A DNA stretch of 64,000 nucleotides, from assembly GCA_965119215.1 (NCBI GenBank), contig CBCPKK010000008.1:1-64000 (forward strand), in the 5' to 3' direction. The notes below the pieces were generated by a model. The model did not search any database, was not told the DNA's origin, and saw only the letters and a program-made list of their open reading frames with translations. Both the position numbers and the translations under genes were made by a program. The DNA comes from Buttiauxella sp965119215. GTDB taxonomy: Bacteria > Pseudomonadota > Gammaproteobacteria > Enterobacterales > Enterobacteriaceae. Positions 42,835-51,512 of the stretch are shown one piece after another (positions within the stretch are counted from its first letter, which is position 1; each line of letters opens with the position of its first letter).

Positions 42835-43689
42835 TTATCCCCGTGCCGTGTGCAGCACGGGCCGGAAGGTCAGCAGTTCTTGTCCGTCGTCCGGCATTCG
42901 CTCGATGCCCAGGACGTAGCCGGGCAGCGACTGCCGCGCCACCAGGACGCGCAGGTCGTAAGCGAAGTCGGAGAAGCGCGCAGCGCTGCCCGACTTGCGG
43001 TGCAGGTGCCGGAAGTCGAATTGCCAGCCGCCCGGCTGCTTGCCGCCGTGCTTGCGCACCAGGCGGTACAGCCAGCGCTCGATCCCGCCCTTCAAGCGGA
43101 AATAGGCTGGGTCGATGGTCAGCACCAAGGCGGCATCGAGCACGCCCGCATAGAACCAGTCCGGCAGGATCAGTTCGATGCCCAGCGGCACGCCGCTGGC
43201 ATCGGCCAGTTCCTTCCACTCGTTGATCCACGAGAAGCGATGCAATCGCCTTCCCGTGGTTTCGCGGATGGACGTGGCCACCGTGGTCGATTGCAGCCGG
43301 TCGAGCGCGGCTTTCAGGCGCAGGTAGTCGTTGAGAGACGTGCCGCGCCCGATGAAGCGCAGGATCTCGTAGGGAGTGGCGCGTATCCAGCGCGACGGGC
43401 GCAAGCCCGCGTCGCGCGCCTCCACGATCTGCGAGGCGGCCCAAATCAGCAGGTCGGCATCCCATATCGTTGCGATGCCGTGCTCCTGCGTACCCTCCAC
43501 GCGGATGGTGATGCCGCCGGCGCGGAAGTCGATCGGCGCGGTACGCCGCGACTTCGCCAGCGAGAAGAACGGAAAGGCCATCAAGTCCTGGCTGTCGCGG
43601 GGTGCCATGTCGCCCGGCAGCGCGCGGAACAGGTCGAGCTGTTCGCGCTGCAAGGCTTGCCCTGGCGGGCTGGACATGGCGACGGCCAC
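42835..43689 (-). CDS. repA: RepA replication initiator
   Basis: The 284-residue protein belongs to the RepA family of Tn4371-like ICEs and broad-host-range plasmids. Typical segments are LDLFRALPGDMAPRDSQDLMAFPFFSLAK, IWDADLLIWAASQI and RFIGRGTSLNDYLRLKAALDRLQSTTV, the latter part of a winged helix. It should bind the three iterons downstream and start replication of the excised element. The gene is intact and 14 bp from the AlpA-like gene. Confidence 0.9.
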   Translation of the reverse strand: MAVAMSSPPGQALQREQLDLFRALPGDMAPRDSQDLMAFPFFSLAKSRRTAPIDFRAGGITIRVEGTQEHGIATIWDADLLIWAASQIVEARDAGLRPSRWIRATPYEILRFIGRGTSLNDYLRLKAALDRLQSTTVATSIRETTGRRLHRFSWINEWKELADASGVPLGIELILPDWFYAGVLDAALVLTIDPAYFRLKGGIERWLYRLVRKHGGKQPGGWQFDFRHLHRKSGSAARFSDFAYDLRVLVARQSLPGYVLGIERMPDDGQELLTFRPVLHTARG

Positions 43690-43703
43690 CCACGCGCCAG
43701 CGA

Positions 43704-43988
43704 TCAGCGGCCATCACGGTAATCGCCCGCGTGGCGTTCGGCATATTCCGGGTCGGAAGTCGCCTCGTAGCTGCGCTGGTCGGCCCAGGCATCGAGGTCG
43801 GACACCGCGTACATGACGCGGCGGCCGAACTTGCGGAACTTCGGGCCGCCGCCGATCACGCGCTGTTTCTCCAGCGTGCGTGGCGACAGGCGCAGGTACT
43901 CGGCGGCTTCGTCGTTGGTCAGGTAGCGTTGGGGCTGCGCAGGCGCAGCGACAGCAGCGGCGGCAGGCCGCAAGGGAGCGGGTCGCAT
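43704..43988 (-). CDS. AlpA/MerR-type helix-turn-helix protein (excisionase-like)
   Basis: A 94-residue protein with a winged helix-turn-helix: RYLTNDEAAEYLRLSPRTLEKQRVIGGGPKFRKFGRRVMYAVSDLDAW. Proteins of this type act as excisionases or as activators of integrase genes in ICEs and prophages. GGAGGT lies eight bases before ATG 43988. It leads the repA-parA-traF direction of transcription and is a good candidate for control of excision or replication. Confidence 0.85.
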   Translation of the reverse strand: MRPAPLRPAAAAVAAPAQPQRYLTNDEAAEYLRLSPRTLEKQRVIGGGPKFRKFGRRVMYAVSDLDAWADQRSYEATSDPEYAERHAGDYRDGR

Positions 43989-44078
43989 GGGATGTACCTC
44001 CATCAAGCCCGGCCACACCACGCGGCCGGTTAGAGGCACTTTCAAGAAAGCGAGGCTGCTTGCTAAGGGACGATCTAC

Positions 44079-44099
44079 GGGGGACGCGAAACGTCCCCC
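44079..44099. terminator. GC-rich hairpin between DUF2285 and AlpA-like genes
   Basis: GGGGGACG (44079-44086) and CGTCCCCC (44092-44099), loop CGAAA, immediately beyond the stop of the DUF2285 gene. No U-run follows, so it may attenuate rather than end transcription. Confidence 0.5.
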
Positions 44100-44100
44100 C

Positions 44101-44868
44101 CTACTGCAACGGCGGCGGAAGCTGTGCCAGGCGGCGATAGCCGCCACGCATCAGCGCATCGCCACGACGTACCAGCCGCCGCACGCGGGCACGTAAGGCG
44201 CTGTCCTTGTGCCAGTCGGCGGCGACGGCATCGGCGCCGAACAGCCCTTCGGCCACTTCGCGCAATGACGCGCCCGCCAGGGTCGCGTCGAGCGTCTGCA
44301 AGGTGTGCAGTTCCAGCACCGCGGCCGTCGTGGGCCTGGAACGGGCCGCCGCCGCAGGCGTGGCAACCGTGGCCACGGCCAATGCGTCCAGCTCGGACGC
44401 GAGCGTGCGATAGCGCGCGCAGGGCGTGGCGCAGGCGCGGGTGGCGTAGAGGTAGGCCATGCCGTCTTCCAGGCCCGGCGCGAGCGCGAGCCGCAGGCAG
44501 CAGCCGGGCCAATGCGACACCAGCACCAGGCGCTTGCCGTCGTGGATCAGTTGCTTGCGGCCAGGGACGCGCCAGAACTCGAAGGCATGGGCTTCGGGTG
44601 GCGGGTCATCGTCCGGGTAAACCTGCACGACGGCATCGTGATCGGGAAACCAGGCCGGATGCGCGTCGCGCGCATCCAGGGCTGGGTCTTCCAGCAGGCG
44701 CAGGCCCCACGCCTGCGCCGTGTCCGGCCGGCGGCGGCGGCGCAGCCAGTCGCGGCGGTAGTCGGGATTTCGGCGCAGGTATTCCCACGCCAGCGCAGGG
44801 CCGTCAAGGTGCAGAACGTAGAGATAGGCCGCTGTCGGATACCAGTGTTCGGCGCTGCGATCAGTCAT
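44101..44868 (-). CDS. DUF2285-type regulator
   Basis: The 255-residue protein has an N-terminal part typical of ICE regulators (WYPTAAYLYVLHLDGPALAWEYLRRNPDYR) and the C-terminal DUF2285 domain with LRARVRRLVRRGDALMRGGYRRL. Such proteins in symbiosis-island and Tn4371-like ICEs are DNA-binding activators or anti-activators of excision and transfer. It is transcribed toward the AlpA-like gene. Start ATG 44868, with GGAGGTTTCGCC upstream. Confidence 0.85.
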   Translation of the reverse strand: MTDRSAEHWYPTAAYLYVLHLDGPALAWEYLRRNPDYRRDWLRRRRRPDTAQAWGLRLLEDPALDARDAHPAWFPDHDAVVQVYPDDDPPPEAHAFEFWRVPGRKQLIHDGKRLVLVSHWPGCCLRLALAPGLEDGMAYLYATRACATPCARYRTLASELDALAVATVATPAAAARSRPTTAAVLELHTLQTLDATLAGASLREVAEGLFGADAVAADWHKDSALRARVRRLVRRGDALMRGGYRRLAQLPPPLQ

Positions 44869-44922
44869 GGCGAAACCTCCCTCTGTTTGGGATGCGTCGC
44901 CACGATTTCCGCGATGCGGGAA

Positions 44923-45126
44923 CTATCGAAATGCCATCAGGTCGTCATCAAAATTGGTTAGGCTGTAACTGTCGGTGTCAAGACCATTTGGCTCTGCGTG
45001 TTGCGGAAATCGTCTGAATGCGACGGCTACGCCTTCAGGAAAATGACGCGCAGCACCGAACACCGTGCCGCAGCCCGCGCCCAAGATCAGGACTGTTTTC
45101 AACAGGATCGCACCACTTCGGTGCAA
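44923..45126 (-). CDS. Hypothetical protein, possibly a gene fragment (67 aa)
   Basis: An open frame of 67 codons between the DUF2285 and DUF2958 genes. It begins with a short hydrophobic stretch (ILLKTVLILGAGCG), then a basic segment, and ends in NFDDDLMAFR. I recognise no family; it may be real or the rest of a decayed gene. The interval upstream to 45211 contains a small hairpin (GCACC/GGTGC) but nothing else. Confidence 0.35.
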   Translation of the reverse strand: MHRSGAILLKTVLILGAGCGTVFGAARHFPEGVAVAFRRFPQHAEPNGLDTDSYSLTNFDDDLMAFR

Positions 45127-45211
45127 GAATGCGGATTCAGACCTGCACGGTCTTGATCAAGATTGAAATAGTCACGATGCGCCCCGGCTGGCTAGGCCGC
45201 GCTGGTTTTCA

Positions 45212-45562
45212 TCAGTCCGTGATCGCGCCGTTCTCCTGCGCCAGCCGGACGTACTCCGATAACGGGCGCACCGCCTGGAAATACCGATCCCGCCGCACCG
45301 GCAGCTTGCGCGGCCCGACGATGCCCGCCAGGTCGGACAGCTTGACCATCCCGAGCTCAGGCATACCGATACCGAGGTCGATCAGGCCGTAGGCCGTGTC
45401 GCCATCCGCCGGGTCGAGCGACACCAGCAGCCAGGTCACATGCGCGTCCGGGGTGAACAAGCGCACCACGGGCAGCGGGTCGAGCCGCTGACCAGCGGCG
45501 AGCGCCGCGCCGTGGGCCAGCAGCCGGGCGCGTTCATCAGCGGTGACAAGCGGCAGGGTCAT
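45212..45562 (-). CDS. DUF2958 protein
   Basis: A 116-residue protein of the DUF2958 family, common in ICEs and conjugative plasmids. Landmarks are LVTADERARLLAHGAAL, VVRLFTPDAHVTWLLVSLDPADGDTAYGLIDLG and ELGMVKLSDLA. Its function is unknown. GGAGAAGCTGCCC provides the Shine-Dalgarno for ATG 45562. It is transcribed divergently from the XRE regulator at 45843, with which it shares about 280 bp of upstream DNA. Confidence 0.85.
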   Translation of the reverse strand: MTLPLVTADERARLLAHGAALAAGQRLDPLPVVRLFTPDAHVTWLLVSLDPADGDTAYGLIDLGIGMPELGMVKLSDLAGIVGPRKLPVRRDRYFQAVRPLSEYVRLAQENGAITD

Positions 45563-45827
45563 GGGCAGCTTCTCCACGAAACCGACGATGCGCGAATGCG
45601 CTTTGGTGCCGAAGCGCAGAACTGCCGAAACGCATCCGTGCATTCGTGTGGAAGCACCGATGTGCAAGCCATCGCATCCGTAGAAGAACAGAAGCGCCGA
45701 AGCGGAATTGTCGGAAGCCGGAAAGACACGGATGCGATTCCCCGGTTCTGTCGGAATCCGCATCTGCGGATTTCCGTAAAAGCACGAAAGCGGGCCTTTC
45801 AGCCATGAATGAACACTATAGATTGTA

Positions 45828-45878
45828 GCCCTATAGGGCGCAATGGGCTGTCATCTTGGTTTTTATGGGGAAACCAAG
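45828..45878 (+). promoter_or_regulatory. Two inverted repeats at the start of the XRE regulator gene
   Basis: A perfect 12-bp palindrome GCCCTATAGGGC (45828-45839) ends three bases before the first ATG. A second inverted repeat, CTTGGTTT (45855-45862) with AAACCAAG (45871-45878), lies just inside, before an alternative GTG start at 45882. Either could be the operator for autoregulation by the XRE protein; the second could also fold in the mRNA. Confidence 0.6.
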
Positions 45879-46175
45879 TTAGTGACAGCGAAACACTCAT
45901 TGGCAACGGCAATACGGACAGTCAGGAAGGCGCGAGGCTTGAGCCAGGAAGCGTTCTCCGACGTGTCCAGCCGCACCTATATGAGTACGCTGGAGCGCGA
46001 CTTGAAAAGTCCGACCCTGCACAAGCTGACCGAGCTGTGCGAGGTCATGGAAGTGCATCCGCTGACGCTGTTGACGCTGGCCTACGCCGGCGACGACACG
46101 CACAAGGCCGACGAACTGCTGGCGCGGGTGCGCCAGGAGTTCGAGGCCGTGCTGAAAGAGCGCGACGCGCCCTAG
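45843..46175 (+). CDS. XRE-family helix-turn-helix regulator
   Basis: A protein of up to 110 residues with an XRE/Cro-type helix-turn-helix (TAIRTVRKARGLSQEAFSDVSSRTYMSTLERDLKSPTLHKLTELCE region) and a short helical tail. This is the only plus-strand gene in the ICE regulatory module and is probably a master repressor of excision or transfer. ATG 45843 is the first start; GTG 45882, 13 codons later, begins just before the domain and may be the true one. Palindromes around the start suggest autoregulation. Confidence 0.85.
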   Translation: MGCHLGFYGETKLVTAKHSLATAIRTVRKARGLSQEAFSDVSSRTYMSTLERDLKSPTLHKLTELCEVMEVHPLTLLTLAYAGDDTHKADELLARVRQEFEAVLKERDAP

Positions 46176-46477
46176 CGCGTCTGAATGCCCGCAAGCGGAG
46201 CGCGCAGCGCCGCCAGGCGCGAAGGCGTGAGGGATTGAAGCCGAATGGACATGACGCCATTGGCGGCATGGGGCGCAGCCCGAAAGCCCGGCGGCGCAAT
46301 GCGCCGACACGCCATGCTGTTCCTACTGCCACGGGCTTCGAGCCATTCGACCATCACCAATGCAATGCTGGCCTTGGACATGCGGGACATGGGGCAACTG
46401 CCGAAACCCTGTGCGTGCGATGCTGCGATCAGCAGCACCGCGCCCCGCCGCAATGGGCGGGGCGCGGTGGGCGGCCG
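46176..46477. other. Non-coding interval with a strong hairpin
   Basis: No gene is supported. A perfect 12-bp stem, CCGCGCCCCGCC (46438-46449) and GGCGGGGCGCGG (46456-46467), lies between the convergent XRE and DUF736 genes and probably ends transcription of one or both, though no U-run follows. Confidence 0.5.
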
Positions 46478-46792
46478 TCAGGCCGCCTTGGGCTTGCTGC
46501 GCGACCAGATGAGGTCGTGCGTGTCATTCTCGCCTTCGATCAGGCGGGCATAGACCGTCGCCGGGAATGAAGGATCGTCGATGGCCACCGACAGGTAATC
46601 CCGCCCGGCCTCGCTGGTTTTCTTCCACGCCGCGCCGAAGTCGTGGCCGGCCGCTTGCAGGCGGAAGTCCGGGGCGCTTTCGTTCTCGCCCTTGTCGTTG
46701 GGAACCAGCTTGACCTTGAAGTTGAGGGTCAGGGTGCGGAGCTGGCCGGTGAAGCCGTCTTTCTCTGCGGTGAAGGTGCCGATGTTAGCCAT
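46478..46792 (-). CDS. DUF736 protein
   Basis: A 104-residue protein of DUF736, found widely in ICEs and plasmids of Proteobacteria. The pattern IGTFTAEKDGFTGQLRTLTLNFKVKLVP...PDFRLQAAGHDFGAAWKK is typical. The fold is probably a small beta barrel; the function is unknown. AAAGGAGAAATCATC lies upstream of ATG 46792. The gene is preceded by an unusually long non-coding stretch. Confidence 0.9.
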   Translation of the reverse strand: MANIGTFTAEKDGFTGQLRTLTLNFKVKLVPNDKGENESAPDFRLQAAGHDFGAAWKKTSEAGRDYLSVAIDDPSFPATVYARLIEGENDTHDLIWSRSKPKAA

Positions 46793-47602
46793 GATGATTT
46801 CTCCTTTCGGGTTGAACAAGGTCGCGCCAGTGCGTCCTTGTTGTGATCCGTCCGGCGGGGGATGGGCTGGCCGCACCGCGCAGCGGTCGCAACACCGTGG
46901 AGAACCTGGAAGCGAAAAGAATTTGTCCCGCGAGGAATGCGCGCAGCGCAGGGGGAATTGTTTTCGCTGGAAGGTTGCGGCCATGAAGCCCAGCCACCGC
47001 CAGGATTCACAACAACACAAGGACGTACTGGCCGCCCGCTCCCGAATGGAGGCATGGCCGACTCGGCATCCCCGCGCGACGGCTTCACCGGCCTGCGCCC
47101 TGACACGGGCAAGGACAATGCCCAGCGACAAGGTGAAAGCGTTCCTACCGCTGCTTGCGGCCCTTTGCGTGAGGCGTGGCGTGGAAGCTCCATTGCAAGG
47201 CCGGGCGGCGTGTCGGTGAACCGTCCTTCGTGACGTACAGGCGACGAACCGCCAGCGTCGAGGACGGCACGCTTTCGTGCAACCTGCGGCAGCAAGCCGG
47301 GGCGTAGCCCCACACGCCCGTCCATTGCGGTGGGGCGCGTTCGGAATGTCGTCGGCGCTGTGCGCCGACGCACTTATGGGCTTCGAGGGTTTCCCGCGCA
47401 CAAGGTCACTTGTGCGCCGCCCCTTCGCCGTCCGCCCGAAGGCGGCGAAGGGGCGTTCTGGCTTTGGGCTTGGAAACCGGGCGCGGCCACCGCCGCGCCC
47501 GGATTTTTGACCATCGGCACCAGGGCGGAACGGCCTGGGGCCGATGCTGATGGAACAGCGAAGCGCCCCGGCCGAAACCGGGGCGCTCGGTGGTGGTGAA
47601 GG
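46793..47602. other. Long GC-rich non-coding interval with two hairpins
   Basis: About 800 bp without a gene I would support, although GC richness keeps frames open. Hairpin 1: CCGGGCGCGG (47477-47486) with CCGCGCCCGG (47493-47502), followed by ATTTTTG on the plus strand, a terminator shape. Hairpin 2: AGCGCCCCGG (47562-47571) with CCGGGGCGCT (47578-47587), just after the parB stop. The length, for an element otherwise so compact, suggests a structured RNA or a cis-acting site. Confidence 0.45.
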
Positions 47603-49669
47603 TCAGGCGGCGAGTGCGTGGGCCTGCTGCTCGTCGTCGTTGTCGATGGCTTCCGGCTCGTCGTTCGTCACCGCCTGCGGCGCATCCTGCGCCGTGGTGT
47701 CGTCGGTGCCTTCGGCCTTGAAGATGGCAGGCATCCAGCCGGTGCCATCGGCCAGCCGCTCGGCTTCGCTGGCAATGTCGGCCTTCTTCAACTTCGCCAG
47801 CCGGGTGACGTGCGCCGGGGCGTACTGCTCCACGGCTTCCAGAATCGCGGCCTTCGGCACATGCCGGAAATAACCCTCATTGGTGGGCTTCCACCATGCG
47901 GCCATGTCCAAGCCGACAGCCTGCGCCAGTTCCGCGCCCGGTTGCTGCGGCGTGGCGCGGGGTGTCACCACGTCCACCGTGACGGCCACGGATATCGCCA
48001 GCAGCCGCACCAGTTCATCTTGCGACTTCGCTAGCAGCACGGCGAACAGTTCGGCGCTGTCCTCCGGCAAGCCTTCGCCTGCTACCTGCTGCAACTCGCG
48101 CAGCGCCACGGCGGCGGGCGAATCCGGTATATCCGGGGCGATGCCTTCCAGCCGGTCTTGCGCTTTCAGGCTCACGCCCAGCGGCAAGTCGTGGCCGTAG
48201 TGGCTGCCCTGCAAGACGGTCTGCACCATGCCATGCACCAGCGCGGCCAGCGCCACTTGCGGATGCCGGGCGACTTCGATTTGCAGCGCGGCGGTGCGGT
48301 GGGCGCTCAACCGCTGCGCCAGCTTGTCGGACATGGCGGCGGTCTTGGGCTGCTCGTCGTCCTCGCCTTCGTCGTCGTTCCCGGCTTCGCTTTCGCTGCC
48401 GAAACCTTGGCGCAGGCGTTCCAGTGTGCGCAGCGCCTTGGCCTCGGCCTCGCGCATCAACCCGCGATGAATCACTGCCTGCCCGTTGCGGTCGATGGTG
48501 ACGATGGCACCGGCTGCGGCCTTCACGGTCGTGCCGTAGTCCTGCAAGCCATCTTCCAGCGCCTGCAACTGCTCGCCCACGGCTTCGCCTTCTTCCTGCA
48601 AGGCATCGGCCTTTTCCTCGTCCTCGGTATCAAGCGCGTCATCCACGGCGGCGGCCAGTTCGTGCATCTTGGTTTGCAGCTTCTCGATGCGCTGCGCTTC
48701 GCGCTTGTTCGGTTCGCGGCGCTCCCTCGGCGCACGCTGGAAGGCGTGCAGGTCGGCATGGGTCACGGCGGGGGTGGCATCCACCCACGCCCAGCCTTCG
48801 TCCTTCACCTCGGCGGCGATACCTGCCAGCTTGTCTTGCGCCAGCCGTTCCAGCAGCGCGGCATCGGTCAGATACACGCCCGCGTCACCTTCCGCGAACA
48901 GGTCACGGCGCACACCACCGCCTGCGGCTCCGTAGGTATCCAGCCCCACGAAACGCACCAGCGGATGCCGGTATGCGTCAATCTCGCGCTCGGTGAGGCG
49001 GTCGCGCAATTGGGAAGGGTTGCGCTGCCACGTCGGCGCGTCGTAGAACGCGGTTTCCTGCGCGGCGTGGTCGTCGGTGATGGCAAGGGCCATCAACTGA
49101 TCGAGCGTCACGGCTTCGGCGCGGTAGTCGGCCAGCAGCCGGGGCGAGACGTTCGCCAGCTTCAAGCGGCGCTGCACCACCAGCGGCGTGACGCTGAAAT
49201 CGGCGGCTATGTCCTCGATGGGTCGGCCTTCGGCCACCAGCGCGGCGAATGCCTCGAACTGGTCGGCGGGGTGCATGGCTTCGCGCTGCACGTTCTCGGT
49301 GAGGCTGGCCGTGCGGGCGGTGCCATCGGCCACCAACAGGCAAGGCACTTCCCATTCCTTGCTGATGCGGCGCTTCTTCGCCAGCAGCTTCAACGCGGCC
49401 AGCCTGCGGCCACCGGCCACGACTTCGTAATGCTCGCCATCGGCGGCGGCAATGACGATGAGGTTTTGCAGCAGGCCGACACGCTGAATGCTCGCGGCGA
49501 GTTCGGGAATGGACATGCGCGGGGTCTTGCGCACGTTGCGGCCAGCAGGACGCGACACCAGCCGCGACAGCGGAACCAAAATCAGGTTCTTGGTCGGGTC
49601 GGCGGCTTCCAGCGGGATAGCGGCGGCGGTGTTGAGGGCGCGGGCTTCGGTTTGGGTAATGGCGTTCAT
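47603..49669 (-). CDS. parB: Large ParB-domain protein (688 aa)
   Basis: The N-terminal 250 residues contain a ParB/Srx-type nuclease-like domain (LVPLSRLVSRPAGRNVRK, GLLQNLIVI, VVAGGRRLAALKLLA, LTENVQREAMHPADQFEAF) and a KorB-like helix-turn-helix (PIEDIAADFSVTPLVVQRRLKLA). The rest is a long helical and acidic region particular to the ICE version. It is about twice the length of a classical ParB. In Tn4371-like ICEs it is called ParB and probably acts in stabilisation of the element or in transfer; it may also have nuclease activity. Confidence 0.9.
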   Translation of the reverse strand: MNAITQTEARALNTAAAIPLEAADPTKNLILVPLSRLVSRPAGRNVRKTPRMSIPELAASIQRVGLLQNLIVIAAADGEHYEVVAGGRRLAALKLLAKKRRISKEWEVPCLLVADGTARTASLTENVQREAMHPADQFEAFAALVAEGRPIEDIAADFSVTPLVVQRRLKLANVSPRLLADYRAEAVTLDQLMALAITDDHAAQETAFYDAPTWQRNPSQLRDRLTEREIDAYRHPLVRFVGLDTYGAAGGGVRRDLFAEGDAGVYLTDAALLERLAQDKLAGIAAEVKDEGWAWVDATPAVTHADLHAFQRAPRERREPNKREAQRIEKLQTKMHELAAAVDDALDTEDEEKADALQEEGEAVGEQLQALEDGLQDYGTTVKAAAGAIVTIDRNGQAVIHRGLMREAEAKALRTLERLRQGFGSESEAGNDDEGEDDEQPKTAAMSDKLAQRLSAHRTAALQIEVARHPQVALAALVHGMVQTVLQGSHYGHDLPLGVSLKAQDRLEGIAPDIPDSPAAVALRELQQVAGEGLPEDSAELFAVLLAKSQDELVRLLAISVAVTVDVVTPRATPQQPGAELAQAVGLDMAAWWKPTNEGYFRHVPKAAILEAVEQYAPAHVTRLAKLKKADIASEAERLADGTGWMPAIFKAEGTDDTTAQDAPQAVTNDEPEAIDNDDEQQAHALAA

Positions 49670-49749
49670 GGTGATAACTCCTATCGGTTCAGGGATGCAG
49701 CAGCGAAGAAAGCGGCAAGGGCTGCTGCCTGCCCCTGCCGCGTGGGGAA

Positions 49750-50580
49750 TCAGGCCTTCAACTGGCGCAGGCCATCGGCCAACATCCAGAGGGCGCGATT
49801 GAGGCGCACATCGGAATCAATGCCCTGCACGGGGCGGGTCTGCTGGCGGCGTCCGTTGGCGCTGCGGCCATGCAATCCGCCTTTGGTCAGGTTTTCTTGG
49901 GTGCGGTTGAACACGCTCCACAAGTCCGGGCGGCGGTCGTCGAACCGGCGCGGCATCAGGATTTGGCTTTCCGTGATGGGCGCGGGCTTGTTATCGGTGG
50001 GGTCGTACTTGAGGGCCAGCGCGGAACGGGCGAACACTTCGGCTTCGCCTTCGTCCAGCGTGATAGCGCGCATCAGGTCGCGGGATTCCTTCACGCGTTC
50101 GAAGCCGCTCAACACCTCGAAAGCGCCTTCGATGACAGAACCGGCCACGTCGCCCTTGTGCGGCACGCGCACATCGGCCACGGTATCGCCGCACACAAGG
50201 CCATTGCTGCAAACGAACCGGAACATTCCGGCCAGCATCTGATAGCTGCTGGTGCCGTCGTGCGAGTTCAGCAGCACGATTTCATTGGCTTCCGCGCCGT
50301 TGATCTGACTGGCATGGCGCAGGCGAATCATGTGTTTGGTGTAGTCGCGGCGGTCGTCGTGCCGCACGCGGGTTTGCGCTGCCATGAAGGGTTCAAACCC
50401 TTCCTTGCGCAGTTCCGCCAGCACGGCGGCGGTGGGAATGTAGGCGTACCGTTCGGAGCGGCTATCGTGCGGGGCCTCCGCGAAGATGGACGGGGCTACG
50501 CGGCGGATTTGGTCGTCGGACAGCGGGTAGTCACTGCGCAGCGTCGGGGAATGGGAAGCGAATCGAGATGCGAGTTGCAT
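49750..50580 (-). CDS. DUF932 protein
   Basis: A 276-residue protein of DUF932 (also known from phage/plasmid YfjQ-like proteins). Landmarks: TKHMIRLRHASQINGAEANEIVLLNSHDGTSSYQMLAGMFRFVCSNGLV, split here by function only. The role is unknown. GGAGAAAACC precedes ATG 50580. With parB and DUF736 it forms the usual conserved block before the variable region next to the integrase. Confidence 0.9.
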   Translation of the reverse strand: MQLASRFASHSPTLRSDYPLSDDQIRRVAPSIFAEAPHDSRSERYAYIPTAAVLAELRKEGFEPFMAAQTRVRHDDRRDYTKHMIRLRHASQINGAEANEIVLLNSHDGTSSYQMLAGMFRFVCSNGLVCGDTVADVRVPHKGDVAGSVIEGAFEVLSGFERVKESRDLMRAITLDEGEAEVFARSALALKYDPTDNKPAPITESQILMPRRFDDRRPDLWSVFNRTQENLTKGGLHGRSANGRRQQTRPVQGIDSDVRLNRALWMLADGLRQLKA

Positions 50581-51230
50581 GGTTTTCTCCAATGAGTTGC
50601 TGTGGTTTCAAAGCTGACCGGATTCCAAGATTCGGAGCCCGTTGTGGCTTCGGTTGGTTCGGCGCAGAGACCTGGGCCGGTCCTGTTTGCCGCCGTCTTT
50701 CCTGAGTTCATCGCCCGCGAAAAACCGGGCCAGCGAGGGACTGGCCGTCAAGGGAGAAGCGCAGGGTTGGTGCGGCCCGCAGCGCAGCGAGGACTCGGCC
50801 CTGCGCGCCTTGACGGCCAGGCACCGCGGGCTACGGTCGCGGGAAAAAGCGATGAACTTGGGGAAAGACGAACAGCGGCCAATGGGCCAGGGGGTGCGCT
50901 GAAACCAACGCCGCGCGGCGAGCGCCCCTGCGTGCCAGCGGCACGCCTAGCTGGATGGCTGTTGGTCGATCAGGTGCAACCTGTTCGGTGCATGCGAGGG
51001 GCGCCAAGCAAGGCGCGGCGGGGATGGGCTGTCCAGCCGATCCCCTGGAGGGCAAGCGCCGCGCGCAGGCCAGGAGCGAAGAGACGGCCGGAGGCATCAG
51101 GGATCAAAGCCGCATGGCCGCGACTCGGCACGAGGCGCGGGGCAACGCCCGCGAGCCCGACGGCGGCACGCCGGGATGCTCTACTGTTCACAACAAAATG
51201 TAAGTGACGCAATAGTACTTATGAGCCACA
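50581..51230. other. Non-coding boundary between ICE backbone and the defence island
   Basis: GC-rich sequence without a supported gene up to about 51180, where base composition changes abruptly to AT-rich at the promoter of the RelB/DinJ-like gene. The change marks the start of imported cargo. The motif CACAA repeats near 51188 and 51227. Confidence 0.45.
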
Positions 51231-51242
51231 ATGTAGCTACAT
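51231..51242. promoter_or_regulatory. Palindromic operator upstream of the RelB/DinJ-like gene
   Basis: ATGTAGCTACAT is a perfect 12-bp palindrome 18 bp before the ATG at 51260; CACAA on the left and TTGTG on the right extend the symmetry. RelB/DinJ antitoxins are ribbon-helix-helix repressors of their own promoters, so this is a likely autoregulatory site. Confidence 0.6.
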
Positions 51243-51259
51243 CTATTGTGAGCGCAACA

Positions 51260-51451
51260 ATGGCAAGTAACGACGTCGTTCGTGCCCGGATTGACGGGCA
51301 GATTAAAGAAGCCGCAACTGTTGTTCTGGCTGAAATGGGGTTATCAATTTCGGATGCGATTCGGATGCTGCTGACCCGAATCGCGGCAGATAAGGCACTC
51401 CCCTTTGACATCAATCGTGTGTCGTCCGATTCTGATCGGAAGGCACCATAA
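51260..51451 (+). CDS. RelB/DinJ-family antitoxin without its toxin
   Basis: The 63-residue product has the RelB/DinJ ribbon-helix-helix signature: VVRARIDGQIKEAATVVLAEMG followed by LSISDAIRMLLTRIAADKALPFDIN (given in parts). Such antitoxins neutralise RelE or YafQ ribonucleases encoded just downstream and repress their own promoter. Here no toxin follows; the next gene, 61 bp away, is the Shedu-like nuclease. It may therefore serve as a repressor of the defence gene, or be an orphan that protects against related toxins. A longer frame starts at 51176 but the ATG at 51260 matches the family. Confidence 0.8.
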   Translation: MASNDVVRARIDGQIKEAATVVLAEMGLSISDAIRMLLTRIAADKALPFDINRVSSDSDRKAP

Positions 51452-51512
51452 GGTTGCGCTGAGGCAAGGCCCGCAAATCGTTTCTCTGAACAGTAGGGAT
51501 CAAGAATAGTTC

